Origin: Martinezella tropici
GTDB taxonomy: Bacteria > Pseudomonadota > Alphaproteobacteria > Rhizobiales > Rhizobiaceae
Assembly (NCBI GenBank): GCA_000799755.1
Contig: JUHI01000021.1
Coordinates: 1 to 64,000 of the forward strand
Length of the DNA stretch: 64,000 bases
Reading direction: 5' to 3'
Position numbers and translations under genes: made by a program. The notes below the pieces were generated by a model. It worked only from the letters and a program-made list of their open reading frames with translations, did no database searches and was not told the DNA's origin. This document shows positions 9,054 to 17,945 of this stretch, piece after piece. The first letter of the stretch is position 1. Every line of letters begins with the position of its first letter.

Positions 9054-9085
9054 TTGATATACCTTTGTATTTATTTTGTCGACAA
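9054..9085. promoter_or_regulatory. regulatory region before the DapA-family gene: motif copy plus palindrome TTGTCGACAA
   Basis: Two elements lie in the 113-bp gap between the GntR and DapA-family genes. TTGATATACCTTTGTATTTA (from 9054) resembles the motifs at 6598 and 6817, with a spacer one base shorter. The perfect palindrome TTGTCGACAA (9076-9085) matches the TTGTNNACAA type bound by FadR-subfamily GntR proteins. Read leftwards, TTGTCG and a downstream TATATC are 18 bp apart, so the palindrome could overlap a -35 box. Confidence 0.45.
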
Positions 9086-9097
9086 GAAATATGCAAA

Positions 9098-9799
9098 CTA
9101 GAGGCTGACATCGAGGCGGTCGCCGCGCACCAGCAATTTCTGGATCTGCGCAACGATCTGCTCGGCATGTTCGCGCGCCAGACGCTCGGCAAGTTCGATA
9201 TCGCGTGCCGCAATGGCAGCGATGATTTCATCGTGCTCCTCGACGAAGCGGCGCGGAAGCCGATCATTGTAGGATTGGTAGTAAAGGCGCAGCAGGCGCC
9301 TGCCTTCGTTCAACAGACGCGAGAAGAGGCTGGTAAAATAGGGATTGCGCCCGGCTTCGGCGATCGCGAGATGCAGCGCTGCATTGGTGGAGATCATCGC
9401 AAGCGCGTCCTGTGCCTCGACCGCATCGGCGAAATCGGATTGCAGCGCGCGAACGCCCTCGAGATCTTCAGGCCGGTGATATTTCGCCGCAAGCTGTGTC
9501 GTGACCCGATACATCAGCACCAGCGCATCGAAATAGCTGTGCATGTTGAGAAAGTCGATCTGCGATACCATGGTCGAACGGTTCGGCAGTGTATCGATCA
9601 GCCCCTCGCCCGCAAGCCGCACCAACGCTTCGCGGATCGGCGTGCGCGACATGCCGAAGCGCTCGGAAAGCTGCACCTCGTCGATGGGGCTGCCGGGCGG
9701 CAGTTCCAGGTCCAGAATCTCGTCCCGCAAGATATCGTAGACCACCTTCACGCCGGAGCCGCGCTTGCGCTCGTTTCGGAGGCTCGTTTCATTATCCAT
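9098..9799 (-). CDS. GntR-family (FCD-type) transcriptional regulator
   Basis: This 233-residue regulator has an N-terminal GntR winged helix (about 20-80; FGMSRTPIREALVRLAGEGLI) and an all-helical FCD domain (about 90-220) with the metal/ligand-type histidines in LHLAIAEAGRNPYF and EHDEIIAAI. The ATG at 9799 has an AAGAGG ribosome site. It is followed on the same strand by the DapA-family gene, so it probably regulates that gene and perhaps the importer and reductase operons through the repeated motif. The other regulator at the left edge is a competing candidate. Confidence 0.9.
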   Translation of the reverse strand: MDNETSLRNERKRGSGVKVVYDILRDEILDLELPPGSPIDEVQLSERFGMSRTPIREALVRLAGEGLIDTLPNRSTMVSQIDFLNMHSYFDALVLMYRVTTQLAAKYHRPEDLEGVRALQSDFADAVEAQDALAMISTNAALHLAIAEAGRNPYFTSLFSRLLNEGRRLLRLYYQSYNDRLPRRFVEEHDEIIAAIAARDIELAERLAREHAEQIVAQIQKLLVRGDRLDVSL

Positions 9800-10014
9800 G
9801 GCTAGCTGACCTCTTCTTTCAGCGTGAGAAATAAAGGGGCAAGCCAGCTAAATCAACGGCACTTCCGGGCCTGGCCGACGCCGGAAGCACAGCACATGTG
9901 AGGATATGGCAGATTTGCCATACTCCAGTAATCGCCGCCGCAACTCGGTTCGATGATCTTCCAAGCCTTCGCCAATGCCATCATTTCTGACGGTGCAGGC
10001 CATCCCCTCATCCA

Positions 10015-11376
10015 TCACCCGATGGCAGCTTTGCGCCTTGCTGCCCCGGCAACTTCCAAATTTTCTAGCAGCTTTGCGCCCGCCACCGCGAGCGACACGG
10101 CAACCAGTATGGGAATATAAAAGTCTCGATTTGCACCGGTGAATTCGAAAGTCAGCGCAATGGCTGTCAGCGGCATGTTCATCGATACCGCAAGAAATGC
10201 GCCGGCGCCGATCAGCGCGGATGCCCCGACCACGATCGGCGGAAGGCCGAAAGCGTTCCACACGCCGCCGAGGACAATAGCAATCAGGGCGCCTATCGTC
10301 ATTCCTGGCGTCAACAGGCCACCTTCGGCGCCGGCCCTGAGGCTCAGAGTCGTTGCAAACAGCTTCAAGAAAAGGAGCGCCATCGCAAGGCCGACGGTGA
10401 TATTGCCGTTCAGACCTAGTTGGATCGGACCTCTGCCATTTCCGAGCAGTTGCGGAAAGCCGATCGAGAGGAGCCCGATAAGACCAAATGCCGCAATGCT
10501 GTAGGATATGATTTTCGGCGATGCACGCGGCGCCTTCTCACGCGCCCAATTGGCGATCCGCCGATAATAGAAGCCGGCGCAGCCAAAAACCGGGCCGCCG
10601 ATCGCAGCCCATATGACAAGGGAAAATCCCGTATCCAAAGGCGGCAGGACATATTGCGATTCATCCCCCAAGCCGACCCATGCAACATAAGAAGCTATCG
10701 CCGCCGTAAAGAGAGCCGCAATGGCCACTCTCGGCCTGAAGGTCACAAGCAGCACTTCGAGAGTGAAGAGCGCGCCGGCAAAGGGCACATTATAGACGGC
10801 GGCAAGACCGGCGCCGGCACCACAGGCTATGAGTATCTGCAGATCCTCACGCGAAAGTCCGAGCGCCCTTCCCAGCAATCCGGCAATCAGGGCACCGATT
10901 TCCCGGGGAGCAACCTCACGTCCGAGCGGCGACCCAAGCGCCACGGTGATGATTTGCAGCAGCGCGTGCCCCGTCGTTTCAGCAACGGGCATCGGCGCAT
11001 CGGGATGGGCCACGGCCTTGCGAATGGAAACCAAAGGGCGGCCGAACGTATAGACGGTCCACCATCCGACACCCGCTATCGCGCCGCAGCACAGAAGTAC
11101 CACGACCCGTCTTATCGAAGAGGATGCTTCGACACCCTCAAGAAAGCTTACATGGCCGATGATCACATCCAGACTATATCCGAAGGCGAGATGCTGCAGC
11201 CCATGCAGGAGCAGCGCCAGCAACATTCCCGATAAGCCGGCCAGAATGCCGACAAACAGGACGGCGAGCGGAAATCGCCAAAATTCGTTGAAGTCTTCGG
11301 ACGAGACAGCGTTGAATGAAGCCGCTGGGGCACCGGCATCAGGAACAGCCTTGGAGGCAGATATTTCATTGACCAT
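10015..11376 (-). CDS. ClC-family chloride channel / chloride-proton antiporter
   Basis: The 453-residue integral membrane protein has the ClC ion-path motifs: GSPLGREVAPRE (about 148-159; the gating glutamate is E154 of GREVAP), a GAGAGLAAVYNVPFAGALFTLE segment around 187-208, and GAGAFLAVSMNMPLTAIALTFEFTG near the C-terminus. It has no cytoplasmic CBS domains. It would move chloride across the inner membrane, either as a channel or in exchange for protons; the GREVAP variant of GREGP does not decide which. The neighbouring genes give no functional link. A 405-bp gene-free stretch precedes it. Confidence 0.9.
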   Translation of the reverse strand: MVNEISASKAVPDAGAPAASFNAVSSEDFNEFWRFPLAVLFVGILAGLSGMLLALLLHGLQHLAFGYSLDVIIGHVSFLEGVEASSSIRRVVVLLCCGAIAGVGWWTVYTFGRPLVSIRKAVAHPDAPMPVAETTGHALLQIITVALGSPLGREVAPREIGALIAGLLGRALGLSREDLQILIACGAGAGLAAVYNVPFAGALFTLEVLLVTFRPRVAIAALFTAAIASYVAWVGLGDESQYVLPPLDTGFSLVIWAAIGGPVFGCAGFYYRRIANWAREKAPRASPKIISYSIAAFGLIGLLSIGFPQLLGNGRGPIQLGLNGNITVGLAMALLFLKLFATTLSLRAGAEGGLLTPGMTIGALIAIVLGGVWNAFGLPPIVVGASALIGAGAFLAVSMNMPLTAIALTFEFTGANRDFYIPILVAVSLAVAGAKLLENLEVAGAARRKAAIG

Positions 11377-11781
11377 TTATTGCAGACCTACTCAAACGGC
11401 GCGAGATCGGTCGACCTTCAGCGCCACAACCTTCATGCACATGCACGTCTCAAAGATGCAAAGGATTGAAGACTTCCCGGCAGTGAAACCATTTTGTTCA
11501 CAATCAGAACTGTTTCAAGCCAGACGAAGGAGATTTGGCGATCTGAACGGCCATCCGGGAAACGCCGTTCAATGCGTCGAACCCCAACCATATCGGTGGC
11601 ATCGAGAATGTTTCGCATCACAACCATGGCGGAAAATTGGCAAATGCCCGGGCGTTGTCGTCGCGCTGCCGCAAGCCCGGGGCAAACGATATAGCTTCAG
11701 TGTCGACCCGCACGCGCAGCCAATATCGATCGCGGTCGTGAGAATTTAGAGCGCCAAGCGGACAAACCGGGGCCGTAGCCC
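11377..11781. other. gene-free stretch between clc and LysR genes
   Basis: About 400 bp with no convincing coding frame and no obvious repeat. It should carry the promoter of the leftward ClC gene. Short frames here lack ribosome sites and recognisable protein character. Confidence 0.5.
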
Positions 11782-12651
11782 TTATTGACCCGCCTCCGAA
11801 ATCAACCAATCGAGAAGTGCCGCCACGAAAGGACGACCGCGTGCACGCGGCATGACCATCGCCAGAAATCCACCGCCGACCCGTGTGAAGCCAAATGGTG
11901 CGACGAGATGTCCCGAAGCGATATCCGCCCTGACCAGCCGTTCCTCGGCAAGTGCTACGCCCATCCCTGCGGCTGCCGCCTCGAGCGCTAGGAAGTGATG
12001 GGCATGCTCCACGAGCTTGCTGGACTGCAGCTGCGTGCCGGACAGATCCTGCCATGCGATCCAGCTGTGTTCCGCCCCGACTTGGACGAGACGGACCGGG
12101 GTGAACCATCGATCCTGCCTCTGCTCCATATCATAACCCGGCGCGCAGACCGGCCCATAATATGCATCACCAAGCGGCACCTGTTCGTCGTGCCTGGCCT
12201 TTCCGCGCAGACGATCATAGCTCAGCAGTATATCAATTTCGTAGTCCGGAACCTTGACCTGACCGGTCGTCAGCACGCGCACCTCGATCCCCGGAAACCG
12301 CTCGTAAAATCGCGGCAGCCGCTTGGTGAGCCACCGGCCCGCCAGGGTAGCGCTCGCGCCGATCACGAGCGGACGCCCGTCGATTTCCATGCGCAGGACC
12401 ACTGATAACGCGCCAACTTCATTCAGGAGAGGCGTCACCGAACGCAGCAGCCTCTCGCCACGTCCTGTCAACTTCAGACCGTTGCCGCTTCGTTCGAAAA
12501 GACCGCCGCCCAGATCGTCACTCAGCTGCCGGATCTGCTTGCTGATCGCACCATGCGTGCGTCCCAATTCATTGGCCGCAGCTGTTACCGAACCAAGACG
12601 CGCCGTGGCTTCGAAAGCCGGGAGCGCCGAAAGAGGGGGCAAACGTCGCAT
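11782..12651 (-). CDS. LysR-family transcriptional regulator (GcvA-like), copy 1
   Basis: A 289-residue regulator with an N-terminal LysR helix-turn-helix (about 5-65; GSVTAAANELGRTHGAISKQIRQL) and a periplasmic-binding-like effector domain (about 90-285). The opening MRRLPPL.AL.AFEA is typical of the GcvA group. It is a close paralogue of the LysR gene at 14041: 49 of the first 60 residues are identical, and the DNA around both starts reads ATGGAACATAGATGCGACG. The pair flank the HD-GYP gene in opposite orientations. The divergent 318-bp region upstream of this gene probably carries its own promoter and that of the HD-GYP gene. Confidence 0.92.
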   Translation of the reverse strand: MRRLPPLSALPAFEATARLGSVTAAANELGRTHGAISKQIRQLSDDLGGGLFERSGNGLKLTGRGERLLRSVTPLLNEVGALSVVLRMEIDGRPLVIGASATLAGRWLTKRLPRFYERFPGIEVRVLTTGQVKVPDYEIDILLSYDRLRGKARHDEQVPLGDAYYGPVCAPGYDMEQRQDRWFTPVRLVQVGAEHSWIAWQDLSGTQLQSSKLVEHAHHFLALEAAAAGMGVALAEERLVRADIASGHLVAPFGFTRVGGGFLAMVMPRARGRPFVAALLDWLISEAGQ

Positions 12652-12969
12652 CTATGTTCCATCTACTCACAGAGGCCCGAATATTTCTCAATTTTATTCC
12701 GCATAATTGATGTGTAGATAATATATGCAGAACAAATATGCAGTTCCATTCCCTATTTCCTCGCACTAGTCGAGTCTTCTGTGGACTTCTCTCGTAATAA
12801 CCCACAAACAACTGCATTTACGGCGTGTCGCAGCCACGTATTCGATGAATGCTAATTTAATTATATTGAGAGTCGTCGTGAGTTATTTCGAACTATACAG
12901 AACACTCTCAAGATACACTCTCCTTACAAAGCCTCGACTGATCTGCAATCGCGAGGCCACCGGTGACAT
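12652..12969. other. AT-rich divergent promoter region between LysR and HD-GYP genes
   Basis: This 318-bp interval is visibly richer in A and T than its surroundings (for example around 12690-12740 and 12845-12920). It separates two divergent genes. I see no open frame worth calling. It is a natural place for LysR binding sites, but I could not identify a clear T-N11-A dyad. Confidence 0.45.
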
Positions 12970-13929
12970 ATGCCGATCGTCAAAATCGACAAATCTCAAC
13001 TGACGCTCGGCATGTTCATTGAAGCGGTGGAGGGAATCTGGACCGCCGAGCGAAATGTCGGGCGACGCTTCAAGGTCGAGGATCTCACGCAGATTGAAGC
13101 GATCCGAAACAGCAATATCAGTGGCATCTTCATCAATACCGACCTCGGAGCCCAATCCGATGCGGCGGCTGCAGCTCCCGGCCCCCAAACGGCGGGCCGA
13201 TACAAATTGTCGCCAAGAGCGCGGCTGCAGGAGATGAAATGGAATGTCCAGCGCAACCTCTCTCTGGCAAAGCGCCTCATGGAGGATATCCGGACCGGGC
13301 GGCAGACAAGTCCTGACAGCTTTGCTCCAATAGTCACTGATATCGCCAGGGCGATGCGGGAAAACCCATCGCTCTATCTCGGAATGACCAGACTTCGGGC
13401 ACAGGATACGGCGACCTACACGCATTCACTCGCCGTTGCGGCACTACTGTGGAACTTCTCGCTCGCGCTTGAGCTTGAGCAAGGTCTCGCTGAGCTGCTC
13501 TGTCTCGCCGGGCTGCTGCACGATATCGGCAAACTGCTGATCCCCCAGGCCATACTCCAGAAGCAAGGACCGCTTGACCCTCCGGAGCGGCGCGTTATGG
13601 AAAGCCATGCAGAAAAAGGCGCGCAATTGCTCGACCGGATGGAAACTCTCCCTCCCCTGCTGGCGGATATCTGTCGACATCATCACGAGCGTCCCGACGG
13701 CAGCGGATATCCGGATCGCTTATCGGGCGCCGACCTCAGCCTTTACGTGCGCATGACAACGATCTGCGACGTGTTCGACGCCCTGACCGCATCGCGGCCC
13801 TATAAAAAGGGCTGGTCGTCCCAGGAGGCCCTGAAGTGGATGCTGACCTGCCAGGGGCAATTCGACAAGGCGCTGCTCTGGAAGTTCATGCTCAGCCTGG
13901 AGCCGCAATTGACGAGAGGCATTCTGTAG
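12970..13929 (+). CDS. HD-GYP domain protein, probable cyclic-di-GMP phosphodiesterase
   Basis: The 319-residue protein has an N-terminal DUF3391-like region (about 1-120, starting with IVKIDKSQLTLGMFI) and a C-terminal HD-GYP domain. The metal-binding HD pair is in HDIGK (184-188), an upstream histidine is at H152, and the HHERPDGSGYP block ends at about 248. All signature residues of an active phosphodiesterase are present. Such enzymes hydrolyse cyclic-di-GMP and so affect motility, biofilm and exopolysaccharide. No membrane segment or receiver domain is present, so it is probably cytoplasmic. It lies between two paralogous LysR genes, which may control it. Confidence 0.93.
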   Translation: MPIVKIDKSQLTLGMFIEAVEGIWTAERNVGRRFKVEDLTQIEAIRNSNISGIFINTDLGAQSDAAAAAPGPQTAGRYKLSPRARLQEMKWNVQRNLSLAKRLMEDIRTGRQTSPDSFAPIVTDIARAMRENPSLYLGMTRLRAQDTATYTHSLAVAALLWNFSLALELEQGLAELLCLAGLLHDIGKLLIPQAILQKQGPLDPPERRVMESHAEKGAQLLDRMETLPPLLADICRHHHERPDGSGYPDRLSGADLSLYVRMTTICDVFDALTASRPYKKGWSSQEALKWMLTCQGQFDKALLWKFMLSLEPQLTRGIL

Positions 13930-14040
13930 CGTGGCGCGGGGATCGGGAACCCCGCCCCTACAAAGCCGATGGGCGCAACAACGATACCGGCCATCCCGAT
14001 AGCCTCCTGGCACGGAGGCAAGCGAACGAATGGAACATAG

Positions 14041-14928
14041 ATGCGACGCCTGCCCCCCTTGCCTGCGCTTCTAGCCTTCGAAGCGACTGCCCGTCTCGGA
14101 TCGGTGACGGCGGCGGCCAGTGAACTCAGGCGCACGCACAGCTCGGTGAGCAAGCAGATCCGCCAATTGAGCGACGATGTTGGAGGCCACCTTTTCGAGA
14201 AAAACGGCAACGGCCTGAAACTGACAGCAAGGGGCCAAGAGTTGTCGAGGCTACTTACACCCTTGCTGAACGATCTGCACATGGTGTCGCATGCCTTGCG
14301 CACGGAGGCCGAGGATCGCGCAATCCTCATCGGTCTGAGCACGACGCTGGCGGTTCGATGGCTTTCGCAACGCCTGCCCCGATTCTACGCTCAGCATCCG
14401 GGGATAGAGGTTCGCATCGTGACCAACAGGCTGATGCGAGCACCGGACAGCGAGATCGATATCCTGCTGAGCTACGATCGGCTGCGTGATTCATTCAGAT
14501 ATGAGGATTATCTGCCGCTCGGCGATGCGCTCTATGGTCCGGTCTGCGCTCCCGGCTATCTCGTGAAACGCGATGATCATCATTGGTTCGCTCCCGTGCG
14601 CCTTTTCCAGAAAGGGGCTGCCCATACCTGGGAAGCATGGCAACGCCTGTCCGGAACACAACTAGCGTCCGACAGGCTTGTCGAGCATATGCATCACTTT
14701 CTCGCCCTTGATGCAGCCGCCACCGGCAAAGGTGTGGCGCTGGCCGAGGAGAGACTAGTCCGCGCGGATATCGCATCGGGACGCCTGGTCGCACCCCTCG
14801 GCTTTGCGAGAGTAGCCGATGGCTTCCGGGCAGCAGTGATGCCGCGCGCATATGCCCGGCCCGCGATCACTCCCCTGCTGAACTGGCTGGCCATCGAGGC
14901 TAACCGGGATGATATCGCCGGCATCTAG
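14041..14928 (+). CDS. LysR-family transcriptional regulator (GcvA-like), copy 2
   Basis: This 295-residue LysR regulator has the DNA-binding domain at about 5-65 (GSVTAAASELRRTHSSVSKQIRQL) and the effector-binding domain at about 90-285. It is paralogous to the gene at 11782-12651 over its whole length, including shared segments such as IDILLSYDRLR and GVALAEERLVRADIASG. The sequence before the start codon is also conserved between the two. It begins 111 bp after the HD-GYP stop on the same strand and could be cotranscribed with it. Confidence 0.92.
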   Translation: MRRLPPLPALLAFEATARLGSVTAAASELRRTHSSVSKQIRQLSDDVGGHLFEKNGNGLKLTARGQELSRLLTPLLNDLHMVSHALRTEAEDRAILIGLSTTLAVRWLSQRLPRFYAQHPGIEVRIVTNRLMRAPDSEIDILLSYDRLRDSFRYEDYLPLGDALYGPVCAPGYLVKRDDHHWFAPVRLFQKGAAHTWEAWQRLSGTQLASDRLVEHMHHFLALDAAATGKGVALAEERLVRADIASGRLVAPLGFARVADGFRAAVMPRAYARPAITPLLNWLAIEANRDDIAGI

Positions 14929-15004
14929 CTCAACGGCCACCCCGAAATGCCCATGGATGCTCGCGGTGCGACGTGTCATCTGCCAGGCGCTTGCGACGGA
15001 GATT

Positions 15005-15538
15005 TCAATCAATCCGCAGACTGTCGCGGGTCGCCACGAAGTCCGGCTCATAAGTCTCGAAACTGGCCGGCGACGTGGTGAGGCTTAACGCCTGCACCGT
15101 GTGTCGGCCGATAGTGACGATCAACAATTGCTCCAGGACATCCGTCTTATCCTTGAGCACCGAGCATCGCATCTGCCGAGCTGGAAAGCCGCCGAGCGTC
15201 GTGTCTTCCGGCTGCTGACACAACGAGGTCATCCCCTTCTCCGCATATCCCGCGCGCATGGTGTTGGCCAGCGATGCCGTCTGGCTTTCCAACGTTGGCT
15301 TGTCACCTTCCTTGATCGTGAGCACGATGAGGTTCAGCACCGCAAGCATCTGTCCCTGCTTATCGACTTTCACCGCCAACTGGTTCGACCCATCAAACTT
15401 TTCCCCTGAGTTCGATGTAGGCACCGGCGATTGCCGCAATTCCCATCCTTGCGGCCAGGTAACCGAAGATGCAGCCGCAGCCGGCGCTATCGGCAGGAAC
15501 GCCATCATCGCAATGACAGAAAAGACACGCATCGACAT
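15005..15538 (-). CDS. exported protein of unknown function
   Basis: The 177-residue product begins with a signal peptide (MSMRVFSVIAMMAFLPIAPAAAA) and continues as a soluble protein with two cysteines that could form a periplasmic disulfide (SLCQQPED and QMRCSVL). I do not recognise the family with confidence; the WPQGWE... start of the mature part resembles small uncharacterised periplasmic proteins. The ATG at 15538 is chosen because it starts the signal peptide and follows a GAAG-type site. In-frame codons upstream would add a non-signal extension. It stands alone between a rightward LysR gene and a leftward ABC gene. Confidence 0.7.
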   Translation of the reverse strand: MSMRVFSVIAMMAFLPIAPAAAASSVTWPQGWELRQSPVPTSNSGEKFDGSNQLAVKVDKQGQMLAVLNLIVLTIKEGDKPTLESQTASLANTMRAGYAEKGMTSLCQQPEDTTLGGFPARQMRCSVLKDKTDVLEQLLIVTIGRHTVQALSLTTSPASFETYEPDFVATRDSLRID

Positions 15539-15859
15539 GGTCTTCACTTCAATGTTCAATCGGAAAGAAATCAGAGAGATTAACCTGATAACGGCTGTAA
15601 CCGATCTCGGCACCCGCGTCTATCAATCCCACTTCTGGCAATCCTTCCGTTCGGCTCCGCGTGCCTGCGCAACCTAGGTGGGGCAAAATCGATGGCAGCA
15701 TTTCAGCGAACGAGCATAGAAATATGTGTGGCCGGGCCCATTGAGGGGGCACAGGCGAAGCTGGGAATTCACGGATCGCGGCTTAGTGCGGCTCGCTCTT
15801 CGTGATCTTTCAACGGGTCCACCCAGCGATAAATTGGATATTTTGCGACAAGGGCTAGG
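15539..15859. other. gene-free stretch with one copy of a GGTGGGGCAAA-type sequence
   Basis: The 321 bp between two leftward genes shows no supported coding frame. Around 15678-15690 the sequence TAGGTGGGGCAAAATCG resembles, with mismatches, the inverted-repeat sequence found at 18801 and 19513. The similarity is short and may be chance. Confidence 0.35.
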
Positions 15860-17713
15860 TTAGCTAATCTCGTCAGGGATAAAGCCGCCTGTTTGATGTT
15901 TCCACAGACGGGCAAACAGACCATCCTGTTCGATCAGTTCGTCTGGCCCGCCTTCCTCCACGATACGTCCCTGATCGAGCACAACTATCCGGTCCATCCT
16001 CGCAATTGTGGAGAGGCGATGTGCGATGGCGATCACCGTTTTTCCCTCCATGATGAGATTGAGCCTCTCTTGGATGGTAGCCTCCGACTCGCTGTCGAGG
16101 GCGGAGGTCGCCTCGTCGAGCACTAGGATGGGTGCATCCTTTAGGAGGACGCGGGCGATGGCGACGCGCTGGCGCTGGCCACCGGACAGCCTAACGCCGC
16201 GGTCACCGACGAAGGCGTCATAGCCCTTGCGACCCTCGCTGTCGGCGAGATCTGCAATGAAGGTGTCCGCACTTGCCATCTTCGTCACCCTTTCGACCTC
16301 TTCCTGCGTCGCCTCCGGCCGGCCGTAGCGGATATTGTCACCGACGGACCGGTGCAGCAGCGCGACATCCTGGGCGATGACGCCAATCGCGCGGCGAAGG
16401 CTTGCCTGCGTCACCGCCCGGATATCCTGCCCGTCGATCCGGATCGCGCCATCCTTGATATCGTAGAAGCGCAGGAGCAGATTAGCGAGTGTCGTCTTGC
16501 CGGCGCCTGAGAGGCCGACGAGGCCGACCTTTTCGCCGGGCCGCACCGTCAGCGAAAGATCGTCGATGACAGGCTTGCCAGATTTGTAGGCGAAACGAAC
16601 GTTGTCGAAGCGGATTTGGCCGTTCGGGACGACAAGATCCGGTGCGTCCGGCTCGTCGGTGATGGTGGGCGGTGTCGTCATGACCGGCATGGCGTCCTTG
16701 ATCGTACCGATCGCCTGGAAGATCTGCTGGCCCATCTGCAGGAATGTAAATGTGTGACCTGAGAAGCGGTTGAGAATGTAGACGGCAGCTGTGAATTCGC
16801 CGATCGTGACGAAGCCATCTACGAGCCCGGTAAAGCCGATCGACAGGATTGCCAGCCAGTGCATCATGTTGAGGACAACGACGATGACCTCAGAGGTACG
16901 ATAGATGCGCTGTTCGCTCTGCTGCGCTTTGATAGCCTTGCCAATTATGCCTCTGATGGCCCCGGCCTCGCTATCTTCCGCAGCGAATTGCTTGACCATC
17001 TGCATATTGGCGTAGAGATCGGTGATGGCGCCGGAGATCAGGCTGCGACGCTTGGCGGAGCGGCGTGAGCGCTCAGTGAAGACGGGCGCCAGCCTGACTG
17101 CGAGCAGTATGTTGAGCGTGATCCAAATGATGGACGGAAGCGCAAGCTGCCACGAGAGCGCGCTCAGAAGGACAACGGAGCCGACCATCTGCATGATGAA
17201 GCGCGGGATGGACTGGAAGGCCGAGATGACTTGCTGCTGCACGGCTGACGCCACTTGCTGCAGGCGCGAAGCAACTTGGCCGGCATAGAGATCGTGGAAG
17301 AAAGCGAGGTCCTGCCGCTCCACCGCCCTGTGGCCCTGCCATTGAATAGCCGCCGGCATGCCGATGCCGAGCGTATGCGAAGTGAGCGTATTGACGAGGA
17401 AAGAGCCAATCGGGATGCAGGGGAAAAGCATCAGCCCGAGGAAGATCAGCAGCATCCGGTCGTTATGCAGGAAAGCGGCAGCACCCTGCTGCGTGACGCC
17501 ATCGACGATGACGGACAGGCCCCAGACCATCGTCAGGCTCATGGCCTCGATCGCCATGGTGCAGAGGGCGAGCGTGATCAGAACGCCGCGAAACATCATG
17601 ACGAAGTGAAGAAGAACGGCCACGGGCCCCTTCGACGGCAGCGGCCGGTAGGGGATATCGAGCGGCCGGATCAGGCTTTCGAAGGGGCGGTAGATCGCAT
17701 CTGCAATTGGCAT
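15860..17713 (-). CDS. ABC exporter, fused transmembrane and ATP-binding domains (MsbA/LmrA type)
   Basis: About 617 residues with six transmembrane segments in the first half and a C-terminal nucleotide-binding domain. The domain has Walker A GLSGAGKTT, Q-loop, signature LSGGQRQR, Walker B ILVLDEATSALD and the H-loop in IAIAHRLSTI. The layout is that of a homodimeric or heterodimeric type-IV exporter of lipids, peptides or drugs. The ATG at 17713 (MPIADAIYRPFESLI) gives the usual length. Starts at 17800 or 17872 would add a tail without membrane or domain character. No partner gene is adjacent, so the substrate is unknown. Confidence 0.92.
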   Translation of the reverse strand: MPIADAIYRPFESLIRPLDIPYRPLPSKGPVAVLLHFVMMFRGVLITLALCTMAIEAMSLTMVWGLSVIVDGVTQQGAAAFLHNDRMLLIFLGLMLFPCIPIGSFLVNTLTSHTLGIGMPAAIQWQGHRAVERQDLAFFHDLYAGQVASRLQQVASAVQQQVISAFQSIPRFIMQMVGSVVLLSALSWQLALPSIIWITLNILLAVRLAPVFTERSRRSAKRRSLISGAITDLYANMQMVKQFAAEDSEAGAIRGIIGKAIKAQQSEQRIYRTSEVIVVVLNMMHWLAILSIGFTGLVDGFVTIGEFTAAVYILNRFSGHTFTFLQMGQQIFQAIGTIKDAMPVMTTPPTITDEPDAPDLVVPNGQIRFDNVRFAYKSGKPVIDDLSLTVRPGEKVGLVGLSGAGKTTLANLLLRFYDIKDGAIRIDGQDIRAVTQASLRRAIGVIAQDVALLHRSVGDNIRYGRPEATQEEVERVTKMASADTFIADLADSEGRKGYDAFVGDRGVRLSGGQRQRVAIARVLLKDAPILVLDEATSALDSESEATIQERLNLIMEGKTVIAIAHRLSTIARMDRIVVLDQGRIVEEGGPDELIEQDGLFARLWKHQTGGFIPDEIS

Positions 17714-17945
17714 GGGCGCTCGAACTCTAGATGGATGGGAGGGCGAGGACTCGGCAGACGGAACAAGACCACCTTCCGGCTGCAATCTCAATTGGAACAT
17801 CTCAGTAAATGTCGAGCTTCTTGCGATGGTAATCGCGCGGAAGACTTCCTGGCATTCACAAATGGCATTCAATTGCGATGGACAGCGAAACCTGTTTATC
17901 TAGTGAGAAACTTCAAGTGGCGGACAGCAAAAGGCTGCGTTGGAG

